Shown in pieces: positions 44,015-54,551 of a stretch of DNA of 64,000 nucleotides. Position numbers and translations under genes: made by a program. The notes beneath the pieces are model-generated. The model had not been told where the DNA came from. It saw only the letters and a list, made by a program, of their open reading frames with translations, and made no database searches. The stretch is from Solea solea (taxonomy: Eukaryota > Chordata > Actinopteri > Pleuronectiformes > Soleidae), in the NCBI RefSeq assembly GCF_958295425.1, contig NC_081139.1, positions 22,826,888 to 22,890,887 of the forward strand. The letters run 5' to 3'. Each line of letters begins with the position of its first letter. Position 1 is the first letter of the stretch.

Positions 44015-44300
44015 AGAGTTGCTATGACCTGACGTCATTCAGTACAAGGTTGAATATTAAAGTGAGAAAAGCTGAATTACGAGACAGATTTATAGCCCGC
44101 TGTTTACCGCGGCTTTAATTACTGTTTGCCTCTCCGTGGCTCATAAACATTGACACCCTCCACCTCCAATTCCACGTAATTAGTGTGTTTGGTTTGACCC
44201 GGCGTGTCACCCGAGATGAGAGGAGGTTGCAGAGGGTCAGAGCTAATGAGAGAGAGAGGGGGTCGACCTTCAGACGCGGAGTCATCCAGGGGCGAGGAGG
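44015..44300. promoter_or_regulatory. Candidate conserved element, possibly containing a minus-strand exon
   Basis: 'TATGACCTGACGTCATTCAG' carries a perfect CRE (TGACGTCA, 44030-44037), and 'GCTTTAATTACTG' and 'CCACGTAATTAGTG' carry homeobox cores. On the minus strand a pyrimidine-rich CTCTCTCTCTCATTAG is followed by an open frame, 'SDPLQPPLISGDTPGQTKHT' then 'NYVELEVEGVNVYEPRRGKQ', and a stop at 44119-44121. That could be a terminal exon or chance. Confidence 0.3.
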
Positions 44301-45638
44301 GCATCATCGTAACAAAACACACAATGCCGCACACAAGTGTGACAGGCCCGGTCCGATTATAGCAGAGAAATAAGTCATTAACGTCATTACGTTCTGCACT
44401 AACAGTGACAGTGTGCTGGATTCCGCTGCTGCTGCTGCTGTAAATGAAAGAAGAAAATTAAAGTGCAGCTGAACATGAACAGAAATCAATTTTGATGAGA
44501 AACATTGTGGGACAGTGTGAAGAGTTTTTTTTTTCAATTAGAGCAGGTCATTTCACACTTGAGTACAGTATAAAAAGCGACTTTTTGCCTGGTTTGGTTG
44601 TGTGTGTGTTTAATCTGCCGCTCATTATCTAACCGTATGGAGCGACGTGCCGTCTGTGGACTAAAGATCAGAGGCAGAAAGTGAAGGGTTAACTCTGATA
44701 ATCACCTGTATCGATCTGTGTGTGTTTGAGGAAAAACTGCTGGTTCCAGAGCAGCCGACCATGAATGGTTATTGATTCGATCATAAAGACTGGCTGTCTC
44801 CTGAGTCTATGCCTCTTTAGGTAATCACTGATGCCTGCTTTTTTTGTCAAGTTCATAATCCTAACACCTGTCGTTCCTCAACTTCACAATTTTGGAACTC
44901 ATCTACACCCTAAATTTATCTCCTACTGTTGTTCAATTTTACTCAACCACTGTCACTGTTTTCAATTCAAAATCGCAACATAGGGTGCAGTACATGAATG
45001 TTAGAAACACTTCATACCATATTCGTAAGCCTCTTAAAATGCACCTCTTTTACAAAAATAAAGATGTCACACTGTATTATTGCTTATTGATTCTTATACA
45101 TTTGACTTATTTTTATTGTTTATTCATCTCGTATGGACTGTAATGTACTATATGACTGCTAAGGGCCCCGTGACCATGAGAAAAACAAGACTAAAGAATA
45201 AATAAAGATTAAATAAAGATTTTTTCTTTACTTTATTGTTTATGTATGACAATAACAGTGAATCTTTTTCACATTTTACAACATTTCTTAGACAAAAGTT
45301 CTGAACAAAATGGTTGAAGAACAAATTGTGAATTTTGTTTTTAAACCATTTTATCTTGTCACAGTTCCATTGCTTGATTTATTTTATGTTTATTTCGTTT
45401 AATACTGTCTTTTGTGCATTTGCACTTATTTGTGTGTTTTGCTGTAAGTTATTTGACTTTCATTGTAGTGCTATTTTTTATTTCTACCTTTATTGAAACA
45501 TAATATAATTATTTATTGTAGTTTAGTTTTTGTAGCTCTTTAATTTTTTTGTGACAATAAATGCACTGTCTACTGTTTTATGTTGTTGCTTTTTAGTCGG
45601 CCGACACCACATTCACCTCATATTATTGTAGCAACAAA
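44301..45638. other. AT-rich interval, no supported gene
   Basis: A (CTG)5 run at 44426-44440. From about 44880 the sequence becomes T-rich with several AATAAA words, reminiscent of a LINE 3' untranslated region or the interior of the hAT copy ending at 45704. No coding remnant recognised. Confidence 0.4.
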
Positions 45639-45704
45639 GGTACAAATACAGCTTTATTATTCACATTGATGCTTAGGGCCCCATGAAGGCTAGGGCCGGC
45701 CCTG
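45639..45704 (-). mobile_element. Terminus of a CAGGGCCGGCCC-family hAT element
   Basis: On the minus strand it starts CAGGGCCGGCCCTAGCC at 45704 and continues TTCATGGGGCCCTAAGC, matching the 11,311 copy (CAGGGCCGGCCCAAGCC, then TTTATGGGGCC). The other end was not found. The element may extend left to about 45185, where 'CTAAGGGCCCCGTGACC' occurs. Confidence 0.65.
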
Positions 45705-45904
45705 AGTGTTACTGTACAACACCAACCGTGTTTGTTTGGACTAGATTGGAATACTTTGATATCATCCTATATGGTAATGCTGTATTTGTTTTAAATTTCA
45801 AATTTCAAACTCTAAATATTAAACTGTGTTTTGTTCAAGTAGCAACATTTGTCTTAATAATCACAATCAGATATTTTGCCCACATTGTTTGACCCTAATG
45901 GACA

Positions 45905-46120
45905 TACAAGCAAACAGAAAGACCAATTAGGAAGTTCTCATTAATCAGGTTTACAATGCTATAGCAGGCTAATAGAGCTCTGCGCCCTGCTTATACGCTG
46001 CTGCTGCTGCTGCTGCTGCTGTATGATGATGATTAGCCAGGCTCAGGCTGAGCCGTATTAGCTGGCCTGCCATCACTGATAGCTCCTGGCTCCCAACTTT
46101 ATCACTGTCCCAATAGAGAC
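45905..46120. promoter_or_regulatory. Candidate conserved non-coding element with (CTG)7
   Basis: 'GAAAGACCAATTAGGAAGTT', 'CTCATTAATCAGGTTTAC', 'CTATAGCAGGCTAATAGAG', then CTG repeats at 46000-46020, then 'GATGATGATTAGCCAGGC' and 'GCCGTATTAGCTGGCC'. Repeat-free apart from the triplet run. Inferred. Confidence 0.38.
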
Positions 46121-46815
46121 TGCATTAGAAACAGTCCAAACCAATCTGCTCTCTGGTTTCGTGTCTAGGTGGGAACGGCATCTGAACGCCGAGGCGAGCA
46201 CTGAGAACTGAAGGAGGATGCTCTCCCACGATGCCTGCTGCCGATAAGTGAGCCGAGACGTATGAAGAACAGAAGAAGGTGAGAGGAGCTGTTGTCTCAG
46301 GGACTCTGATAAAGAACGTGTACACAGAGGTTTTGTTTTTTTACCAACAAGGTGATGTTCTGGACCAAGGCCTTTGTTTAAATGTCACCTGGTCAGTAGT
46401 CGTTTTGGGAGCAACAACTGTTATGTTGCTATATTGTTTTGCTCAGTAACTCTGAGACTGGGGATAAAAGGGCAAATTGGCTGAGACCAAGGGGTAAAAA
46501 GAGTGTTGTTTGGTCCCCGTGTAATGGAGTTCATGAAGTCTGCTTTACTTTTGTACGTATTGAACTTATTTGCTCCATGTTTGCGAGTCTGCAACAGGCA
46601 GAGATTGAAAGTGAGAGTTAGAGCAGTGAAGATCTATATCAGATGATGAGATGAGACGACAAGACAAGGGAGACAATTACCCACAGCATCTGTCTTCAAC
46701 TTCCTCTCTGCTCTCAGTCATACACAGAGCTTGACGAGGGCTGGTTCTGTCTGGTGGGCAGCATTTCTTCATTTCACTATTTTGAGTAACCTGTACTTTT
46801 ATTTGTGTACTCTCT
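46121..46815. other. No recognised feature
   Basis: Plain sequence. GATGAGATGAGACGACAAGA-like purine patch near 46645. Confidence 0.45.
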
Positions 46816-46823
46816 GTCTATAA

Positions 46824-47897
46824 CAGAGGTCTCAAACCCGCGGCCCGTGGAAGACATGCAACCCTTCAATTGATTTCATGTGGCCACTTAAAGGGCTGTT
46901 TCACCCATTTTTTTTCCACTTGGTCAAATGAAGAGTGAACTGAAAACAATTACGATGCTCCTGTGTTTGTTTAATTCTCCTTCTATTACAGAGCTGGATT
47001 CAATTTCACCCGGTTTTTATTTTATTTTTACCAGATCTTTTACTCATAAAACTTTTTAGAATTGACAGAAACACAATGAAGAGCACTGTTTTTAAGGCAG
47101 TCACTTTGACAGTCAGTCAGTCAGTCATCATCTACCGCTTTATCCTCTACCAGAGGGTCGCGGGGGGTGCTGTGCCAATCTCAGCTACATCGGGCGATAG
47201 GCGGGGTACACTCTGGACAGTTCGCCAGTCCATCGCAGGGCCACACACAGATAGAGACAAACAACCATTCACTCTCACACTCACTCCTATGGTCAATTTG
47301 GAGTGTCCAATTTACCTATCCCCACATTGCATGTGTTTGGACTGTGGGAGGAAGCCGGAGTACCCGGAGAGAACCCACGCACATACGGGGAGAACATGCA
47401 AACTCCATGCAGAAAGGCCCTTGTTCCAACCGGGGCTCAAACCCGGGTCTTCTCGCTGCAAGGCAAGAGTGCTAACCACTACACCACCGTGTGGCCCCAC
47501 TTTGACAGTCAACTTTTTTATTTTTAACTTCCTCTGTTGTTGTGGGAATGAGACATGTACCGCAGATCCACTGTCTGATGATCAAATAACACACTTATCT
47601 CTGGAAATGAGTAAAAAAAACTATTTTTTGAGTGATGTAGCCCTTTATTATCAAGTTATAATGGAGTTACAGTATTTCTATATTATTTTTTAATATTGCA
47701 TCATAAATATATTGTTAATGTGAACTGTATATCATTCCATATCAACACAGAGACCTTTATTTTGAACTATATATCATTGCGATATCATGATGGAAAAATA
47801 TTGATATTATTTTATTATCGTATTGCCCAGTTGCTTTTTTTAAATTGTCAGACTACATGCGTGGTGGCCCCATTGTCATTTGAGTTTGAGACCCCTG
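46824..47897 (+). mobile_element. Non-autonomous hAT element carrying a nested SINE
   Basis: Starts CAGAGGTCTCAAAC (46824-46837) and ends GTTTGAGACCCCTG (47884-47897), giving inverted termini matching at 13 of 14 bases. The target duplication is GTCTATAA (46816-46823) and GTCTATAG (47898-47905), 8 bp with one change. The 1074-bp total includes a 396-bp SINE insertion, so the hAT itself is about 680 bp, too short for a transposase. Its right half has a relative at 26094-26217. The 205-codon plus frame 47076-47693 is only a read-through of both repeats. Confidence 0.9.
47116..47497 (-). mobile_element. Full-length tRNA-headed SINE with 14-bp target duplication
   Basis: Flanked by CACTTTGACAGTCA at 47102-47115 and 47498-47511, a perfect 14-bp duplication. 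In minus orientation the tRNA-like head lies at the 47497 end: A-box region at 47484-47467 (GTGTAGTGGTTAGCACTC) and B box at 47444-47433 (GGGTTTGAGCCC). The body carries the standard phrases 'GGAGTTTGCATGTTCTCCCC' and 'GGTCAATTTGGAGTGTCC' (the latter read on the plus strand). The tail ends in (GTCA)n-like repeats at 47111-47126. Other copies are at 6597, 20481 and 53638. Confidence 0.93.
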
Positions 47898-47905
47898 GTC
47901 TATAG

Positions 47906-48600
47906 TTTTTTATTAATTTTTGTTGTTAAACAAGAACAATATCTACTAGTAGTAAAAGTTTCACTCCTGCTTAGTTATATTCACTGACTTCTTGCCACGG
48001 TTGTTTCCTGGGGAAACGGCACAATTACAGGACACCAACATAAAATGGACTGTGTGCAAAATGTGAAACACAAGTCCAGTTTTAGTTATTTTAATGTAGA
48101 TGTCGTGAACAGGACAACAATCTTCTGGTATCTTTTAGTTTCTGAAGATTTTCCACATTGAGTGTTTAATGATTTTGTAATAACTGACAGACATCCTCGA
48201 CATGCCTCATATGGGCAGTACTTACACTCCCACTTCAAACACTGGTCAAACACACCTCGTTTTTCTTCTGCTCTAGTCGAGACATTTTTGAGAGGTTCAA
48301 TGAGGCTTTTTTAGGTTTGGTAACGCCCACAGCTGTTGCTAACGCTGTTGTGTTGAAGTGCTACAAGCTGAATCGTTTCAATATGGGCAGCACAACATAA
48401 ACAGAGTTGAATTAGTTGTTTAAGTTGTGAACGGCTTCACTATTGTTAATAGGGAGGCCAGTATTTTCATTTAACATATTTGCTTCGTCATACTTTATGA
48501 CATAATTAATTCCTTACATAAAGCCCCTTAAAACCAACTGCCAGATAAACTGATGAATTAAGTTTAAGGAACACTTTACCGGTTTGCATTAAGCTTTATA
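47906..48600. other. No recognised feature
   Basis: AT-rich plain sequence. Confidence 0.45.
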
Positions 48601-48603
48601 TTA

Positions 48604-48931
48604 CTAGAATAGGGCTAGTGTTTTTGAAAAATTGTGCATCCCAACCCCTGAGTCAAAAAATATCTTCTTTTTGTTACGTGCCCACCAGTGACACTTGGTC
48701 TGAGCCTTGAAACTGCAACACTAATTCCACACTTTTTAGACCCACTCGTAGGGGGACGGGACCTCATTCCCAGATTGTAAACAGTGTCCGCCATCTTTGC
48801 TAACAGTTACGCAAACAGGGCCAAGTGTCACTGGTGGGCACGTAACAAAGAAAAGAATGAAGATATTTCTCAACTCAGGGGAAACTGAGGTTGGGAAGCA
48901 CAATATTTCAAAAATACTCCCCCTGTTCTAG
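48604..48931. mobile_element. Foldback-type MITE with about 95-110 bp inverted arms
   Basis: The left arm 48604-48698 and right arm 48821-48931 are inverted copies: CTAGAATAGGGCTAGT against CTAGAACAGGGGGAGT at the tips, 'GTTACGTGCCCACCAGTGAC' and 'ACTTGG' perfect at the inner ends. TTA flanks both sides (48601-48603, 48932-48934), fitting the 3-bp TWA target of PIF/Harbinger elements. The loop is about 120 bp. Non-coding. Confidence 0.85.
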
Positions 48932-48934
48932 TTA

Positions 48935-49309
48935 AAGCTAAAGGCAAATTGCTGAAGTATTTCTTTTAATCAACAAGTGTTCATCTTGTCATCATACCTC
49001 TAGTTGAAATGTCAACTATGAGTCAGACTAAAACTGATGATGTGAATTTACTCTTTTGAGCAATTTCATATAATCACAACTGTCCATCACCTTTGAAAGC
49101 AGATGCAGAAGAACACACCCTAAACACACATGCCAACATACACAAATACACACACACGCACATATGCACACACATGACAACCTAAGGCTGGCGTGCATAT
49201 GGGAAAGCAAGGTATATTTTTATTTTGTGAGAGGTGGGCGTGACACATTGTGCATGCCAGAAACAAAAATCACACAGGGAACACACACAGGCTTACACAA
49301 ATAAAGTAC
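48935..49309. other. No recognised feature
   Basis: Interrupted CA tract at 49138-49175 and otherwise plain. Confidence 0.5.
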
Positions 49310-50025
49310 ACACACACACACACACACACACTAAGACGCAGACAAATGAGACCTTAGTGAAATAGCTGGTGGGTTTTCTGCTTTGGTCATAACTTCCTTC
49401 AGGGCTGTGAAAACACTCTGCATATGGAGTCCATCTCCTCTACGGCTAAGCACTGAGAAGAACACACACACACACACACACACACACAGCGTCAACATGT
49501 GCACACTCAAACAAGGAGTAATATTGTCTCTGCAGCACCTTGGCCCTGCTACTGTAGTGGTATGGTTCCAGGCTTGGTAAAGGCAAAAAAAAAAAGAGGG
49601 TGAAATAATGTGTCAGGGATTTTGCATCACGTGCAGAATCGAACACGCTTTAGCAGCCATAGAAAGAAGACTCGCACATTTTGTATGTGAGTCTCTCAAA
49701 TTGTGTTTGTATTGTGGGTGAGAATAGACGTTTGTTCAATTGTGTTAGCGGCGGAAGGTATTCAGGCTCGGCAGGAAAATCAATAGAAACTGTTTTTTGT
49801 GTGTGTGTGTGTGTGTGAGTGTGTGTGTTTTTTTTTTCCTTTTCATCAGCGCGGCTGTCTATTTAGTTACCACAGCTCCGCTAACAGGTTATCAACTCAG
49901 GGCAATGTGTGTGAATGTGTGTATTTATTCATTAACGTCCTTATCGTGGAACAGGCACATGGACATCCGCTCAGTTGCGTGCGTGTGTGTGTGTTTGTGT
50001 GTGTGCGTGTGTGTGTGTGTCTGTG
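49310..50025. repeat. Cluster of CA and TG tracts
   Basis: CA at 49310-49332 and 49463-49489. TG at 49797-49828 and 49979-50021 (with CG interruptions). The 94-codon plus frame 49797-50081 is a translation of TG. Confidence 0.92.
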
Positions 50026-51003
50026 CGACTGGGTCGGGCCGTGGAAGTATTGACCAGTTGCCAGGGGATGGAAGCTATTGATTGTGACTCATCCAGCTGT
50101 TTGTACGTGAACCCTGGGTTTAACCTATATTGATCGACACACACCTCACAGTCTGCAAGGTGTTCAACTCTGTTCTCCGCTAATGGGCTTAATGGTTGTG
50201 CAACTCTGTGTGTGTGTTTGTACGTGTGTGTGACTCAAAGCAAGGCTTGCCCTGTGTAGTTTATTTTGGGAAGAATATCCTGCAAATAGTGGTGTTTTTT
50301 TTATTAAAGGAGTGAAAGGAAATATTGTTTTTCATGAGGTTGTGTTACATAAACACTCGTGCATTCATTGTGCCCTCCTCTCAAGGAGAATGTGAAATGA
50401 AGAAAAAAAAAAATCATTACCCGAACTGCAATTTTCTATTGAGTCCTCTTCAGTCTGCCACTGCCACGACAGCTTTATAAGGTCTCAGAGGTCACTTGTT
50501 TAAAACGTGAATATTCTCCTTGCATATTTAATAATTGGCTTAATAACACGCTTGTTATTCAGTGACCAATACTCACTAAGCTTACCTTGACACTCTCAAG
50601 ATGTCACCCTCATACATTGCATCCACGCATAAAAGGCGGGCACACACATACGCTCGCCGACGCGCTGCTACAATGAAGTTGATTTTCATTATTTTGTTAT
50701 CACTCCATAGAGGAAGGTTACATTTTTTGTGCACTCCTCTTACACTTTTTTTGTGAAACTGTCAAAAAAGATTCCTCTAAAGGCCTTTAATTCTGCCTGA
50801 GTCACTTTCACATTTCTCTCCATTTCACGGTGCCATGGCCCTCACACCTACACACCAACCTTAGCTGCTTCAAATAAGCAATTATTACGTGTGAATTTAT
50901 GTGTGTGTGTTCATGTTCGTTTGGGGTTCACATTAGACTTTTAAATGGAAGTTAGAATAAGGAAACTTTTGTTTGGATGATACATATCGTGCACTCTCTC
51001 CTC

Positions 51004-51007
<4 letters not shown>
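50026..51007. other. No supported gene; possible regulatory sequence
   Basis: 'CATATTTAATAATTGGCTTA' with 'ATAACACGCTTGTTATTCAG' (50522-50561) and 'GCTTCAAATAAGCAATTATTA' style text at 50868-50888 are repeat-free and AT-cored. No exon-like structure. Confidence 0.35.
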
Positions 51008-51041
<34 letters not shown>

Positions 51042-51237
51042 TGTGTGTGTTCATATGTGTGTGTATATATTCTTTCATATTGTCATCTGTGCTTATCGAC
51101 CCCTCCCCCCCTCCATTTAAAGGGGTTGTAATGAGTCATCAGGGAGAGCTGATGTGAATTATTAATATTCAATCATGATGCTGTTCATGAATTAACTCAA
51201 GCTGGTGAAGAAGTGGTGGACAGCGGAGAGCGCGCGA

Positions 51238-51272
<35 letters not shown>
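51008..51272. repeat. (TG)n and (CA)n tracts flanking a short regulatory-like piece
   Basis: TG at 51008-51052 and CA at 51241-51272, opposite orientation. Between them 'GAATTATTAATATTCAATCA' at 51155-51174 is repeat-free. Confidence 0.93.
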
Positions 51273-51277
<5 letters not shown>

Positions 51278-51349
51278 CGAGATGGTGATGATTCAACTTG
51301 AAAGAAAATTCAAGGAAGAAACAGAGAGGTAATGCTCAGCGGGGTTTGG

Positions 51350-51545
51350 AACAGAAGGAAAGGGAATCTTTTAAATGAAACGTGTTATTTAGATGTGTTC
51401 CTTCTTAATAATGCAGCAATACACTGGGTGCACTGATATAAATATAGCGTGATTAAAATTTTCTATTATGGGTAAAGGGGAATTTAATGAAGGTAAGGCC
51501 AGGAACACATATTTAGCAGTTCTCCTGTGTTTTAATTTGAATATT
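51350..51545. promoter_or_regulatory. Candidate conserved non-coding element
   Basis: 'GAAACGTGTTATTTAGATGT', 'TTCTTAATAATGCAGCAATA', 'TAGCGTGATTAAAATTTTCT' and 'GGGGAATTTAATGAAGG' in repeat-free sequence. Inferred from composition. Confidence 0.33.
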
Positions 51546-51628
51546 TTGTATTAAATATACATTATATGCCAAATATGTACCAAAAATAAAAACTCCCAGG
51601 CTTCTCTTTTGACCTTATGTAAAAACAG

Positions 51629-51708
51629 GTCAGGACTGAGTGTTTGGAGTGATGAATGTCCAGATCAGCAGACTGTGGCCGGCTATTATTGCTCAGTAAA
51701 ACTCACTG
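51629..51708 (+). pseudogene. Possible immunoglobulin V-domain exon fragment
   Basis: An AG at 51627-51628 and a strong donor ACTG/GTAAGT (GT at 51709) bound 80 bp whose plus frame reads 'RSGLSVWSDECPDQQTVAGY' and 'YCSVKLTG'. The 'TVAGYYCSV' end resembles the DxAxYYC motif that closes V-type Ig domains. A whole V exon would be about four times longer, and no upstream first cysteine or tryptophan core is visible in a matching frame, so it is a remnant or chance. Confidence 0.22.
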
Positions 51709-52361
51709 GTAAGTGCGGATGACAGTCTTAAACAGACACATTTAGATTTAGAGGCTCTAGTTTGATTTGTTGTGGAGTCAGTGGCTTATTTCCATCATCC
51801 GGCAGAGCCGCAGTGACTGTCGTGAACACTGAAACTGGTCAAATGCAGGAGTCCTACAGTATATGTTGTTTGACCCTTTGTGCTGATCGGCACAGTGCCA
51901 GTTTGAGGCAGAGTCGCGTGAGTGTCCTTGTCTGCACAATTTAAAACCATTGACTGAGTTGGATGTTCAGGCAGCTGGAACAGCAAAAGTAAAGTAAAAT
52001 ATGGCTGTTGCATTATCAGGAGAAGAATCAGGGATTAGCAGCAATACAATGCATTTACGCCACTATGTACCACTGTCTACTTGTGGATTTCAATCAAATC
52101 ATCATATAATGTCAAATAAAATTGGGAAAAACGGTGACTTTTCTTTACTCACGACTACGACAAAATTATAGAATAAACAATACCCTCTGGAAATGGCTAA
52201 CCTTCAATCTGATAATTAAATGATCATAATCAGACGTTTATCTCAGCTGACATTGTTTACAGAAGAATAAATTACACTGTTGTGGTCGAATGTAATATCT
52301 GGGCACGGATAAACGGTGTAGTATTGTAGAGCTGAGCTCACCTATGATGATAGATTCACTC
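51709..52361. other. No recognised feature
   Basis: Plain AT-rich sequence. The 60-72 codon frames near 51762-52013 are unrecognised. Confidence 0.45.
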
Positions 52362-52381
52362 TGTGTGTGTGTGTGTGTGTT
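52362..52381. repeat. (TG)n microsatellite
   Basis: Direct read. Confidence 0.95.
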
Positions 52382-52723
52382 ATTTTCTGGATGTGCCACA
52401 AAGAGACGAGCAGTAGCCCCCAGACGTCACCTTGTATTGACAAAAACGGAGTGGTTTGGTGTGACTCATAGATGGAGGACATCAGCCTTCATTCTCTTCA
52501 GACAGTTCTCTTGTGGTGTTGCTTCTGCTTTGGGTTATTGATATTCACACTCTAATCCTGTATGTGTGTGTGTGTGAATACTTTTGTTTGTTTGTTTTTG
52601 TTTGTTTGTGTCTACAATGCACAGGTTGCGCGTACAGCCCAGATTTTGGAACTGCATGCAAAGAGTGTGTTGGGTGTTGAACTGAATTTCGCATGATGTG
52701 TCCTCACTAAGACATACAAACAA
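52382..52723. other. No recognised feature
   Basis: A TTTG repeat at 52583-52608 and a short TG at 52562-52577. No gene. Confidence 0.5.
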
Positions 52724-52956
52724 TTGTGTGTGTGTGTGTGTGTGTGTGTGGTCTAAGTACGTATCCCTAATGTTGTAGGGACCTAATTTTTGATATATCG
52801 TCACATTATGGGGACAAGTCCCTGTAATTTATACCATACAATGTTCGGAAGAAAAACATAGTGGGCAGGTTTAGATTAAGTCTGCAGGAAATGAATGTAA
52901 GTCAGTGTGAAGTCCCCAAAGATGATCCATGACTCTCTCTATCTCTCTGTGTGTGT

Positions 52957-52992
<36 letters not shown>

Positions 52993-52993
52993 G
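52724..52993. repeat. Microsatellite-associated repeat, 'GGGGACAAGTCCC' subtype
   Basis: TG at 52724-52750 leads into 'TGTTGTAGGGACCTAATTTT', 'GTCACATTATGGGGACAAGT' and 'GTCCCCAAAGATGATCC', then CT, TG (52948-52969) and GA (52968-52993). A distinct but similar class of fish microsatellite-flanking repeat. Confidence 0.7.
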
Positions 52994-53148
52994 CGCAAGT
53001 GTGTGCCTGCATGTGTTATGTCTCTGCGAGCATCTGATAACCTATAACCTGAAGCCTCACTCCATCTCTGCAGTGACAGCAGAACACAAAAACACATCAA
53101 ACCCAAATGTCACTGACAGCTGTTTATATGCATCACAGGCCTGATATC

Positions 53149-53195
53149 GCACACACACACACACACACACACAGACACACACACACACACACAGA
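53149..53195. repeat. (CA)n microsatellite
   Basis: CA repeats with one GACA interruption. Confidence 0.95.
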
Positions 53196-53637
53196 TATAC
53201 ACATGCACATAAGCACACACCTCTCTGCTCGCAAACCTGAAACCTGCTTGACAGCTGAGCTGACCACTTTGCTATCGTCTCCTTTTCTTCCCCTGTATAA
53301 TTTCATATTTGTGTGTCCTGCATCTGATTTGATCATTTGATCACTGATCATCATCTTATACTTATCAGATACTGTCCAGTGTGAGGGGAACAAATGGGAA
53401 CCTGGATAATGTTTCGGGAAATAAACATAGTAGGGACCAGGTCATGACACACACCTCCATGTCTTAAATCATGTGACGTAGGATTGGAACGCTTATTCAT
53501 TATCAATATCATATGAAGGTCCAGCAGAGGTGTTGTTAGGTTTTCAATGTCTGAAGAACCACAGGTGCTGGTTCGTATGGGTCCCTGTCAAATTGAAATA
53601 TTATATCTTTAGATATATATATTTTTTTTTTCTTTTT
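53196..53637. other. No recognised feature
   Basis: Plain sequence, T-rich at 53612-53640. Confidence 0.5.
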
Positions 53638-53737
53638 TATTGCTTTATCCTCCATGTGGGGGTCACAGAAACCGGGAAACTGGAGCCAATCCCAGCTGAC
53701 ATAGTGCGGAAGGCAGGGTCCCACCCGGGACAGGTCT
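53638..53737 (-). mobile_element. tRNA-headed SINE, tail fragment
   Basis: 'TTGCTTTATCCTCCATGTGG', 'GAGCCAATCCCAGCTGACAT' and 'GGGACAGGTCTCG' match the tail half of the SINE seen at 47116-47497. The head is missing. Confidence 0.75.
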
Positions 53738-54139
53738 CGTTGTGTGTGTGTGTGACAGAGCGAGAGAGCAGGGAGATGATATGTTGCATTTTTTAATTGC
53801 ATTGAAAAAAGAAGACAGAACCCTGTGCATAAAGATCACTTCAGTAACACACACACACATATCAAAGAGGAAAAAAAATCCCCAGTGACTGAACAAATAA
53901 GACCATAGACCATGAAGTTCCAGAAAGTTTTTTGTTTATCTCGTAAGTGGAGAAACATTATTACATTATGACACTCTGCAGTCTCACCATTAGATGTCAT
54001 TATTTCTTGCAAAGCTCTTCCCCCCAGACCCTCTTTTTGGGGTCCCTGTTCGAAAATGACATGCCCAAACTAAATAGAGTATATCTCTGCAATTACAAGC
54101 TCTATGTGAATTATCTTGGTATCAAAATAAAGATAACAC
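53738..54139. other. No recognised feature
   Basis: Plain sequence with a short CA at 53850-53860. The frame opening at 53947 runs into the LINE below. Confidence 0.45.
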
Positions 54140-54551
54140 TTGTGAGATTCCACCAGAGCATCGTGTCCAGCGTCCTCCTCTACACTGTGGTTTGCTGGGG
54201 AGGAAGCAGCAAGAAGAGGGATGCTGCCTGACTGGACAGACTGGTGAGGAGAGCTGTCTCAGTGGTGGGCACAGAGCTGGACTCTCTGGTGACAGTGGCA
54301 GAGAGAAGGACCCTGGACAAACTGCTGTCCATACTGGACAACGCACAACACCTTCATCAGGCAGAGGAGTGTGTTCAGTGGTAGACTGCTGTCCCATTCC
54401 TGCTCCACCAACAGACTGAAGAACTCTTTCGCTGTACAACAGCTCTCAGTGATGGCAGGAGGCACAATAGACAATGGACAAATCCTTTTGCACTACCTCC
54501 TGTACTCACTGTCATTGCCATGTCTGACGACCTCTGCTACATGCTGTGACT
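54140..54551 (+). pseudogene. LINE reverse-transcriptase C-terminal remnant
   Basis: The plus frame reads 'RFHQSIVSSVLLYTVVCWGG' and 'SSKKRDAA', stop (TGA, 54229-54231), then continues in frame 'LDRLVRRAVSVVGTELDSLV' and 'TVAERRTLDKLLSILDNAQH'. Another stop (TAG) follows 'EECVQW'. It closes at TGA 54549-54551. The 'xxSxLLYxxVCWGGS...LDRLVRRAxSVVGxxLDSL' pattern is the region after the polymerase domain in fish LINEs. Two in-frame stops and the missing 5' part make it dead. Confidence 0.78.

Noticed and set aside
47076..47693. 205-codon plus-strand frame
   Set aside because: It runs from hAT sequence through the whole nested SINE and back, so it is a read-through of two non-coding repeats.
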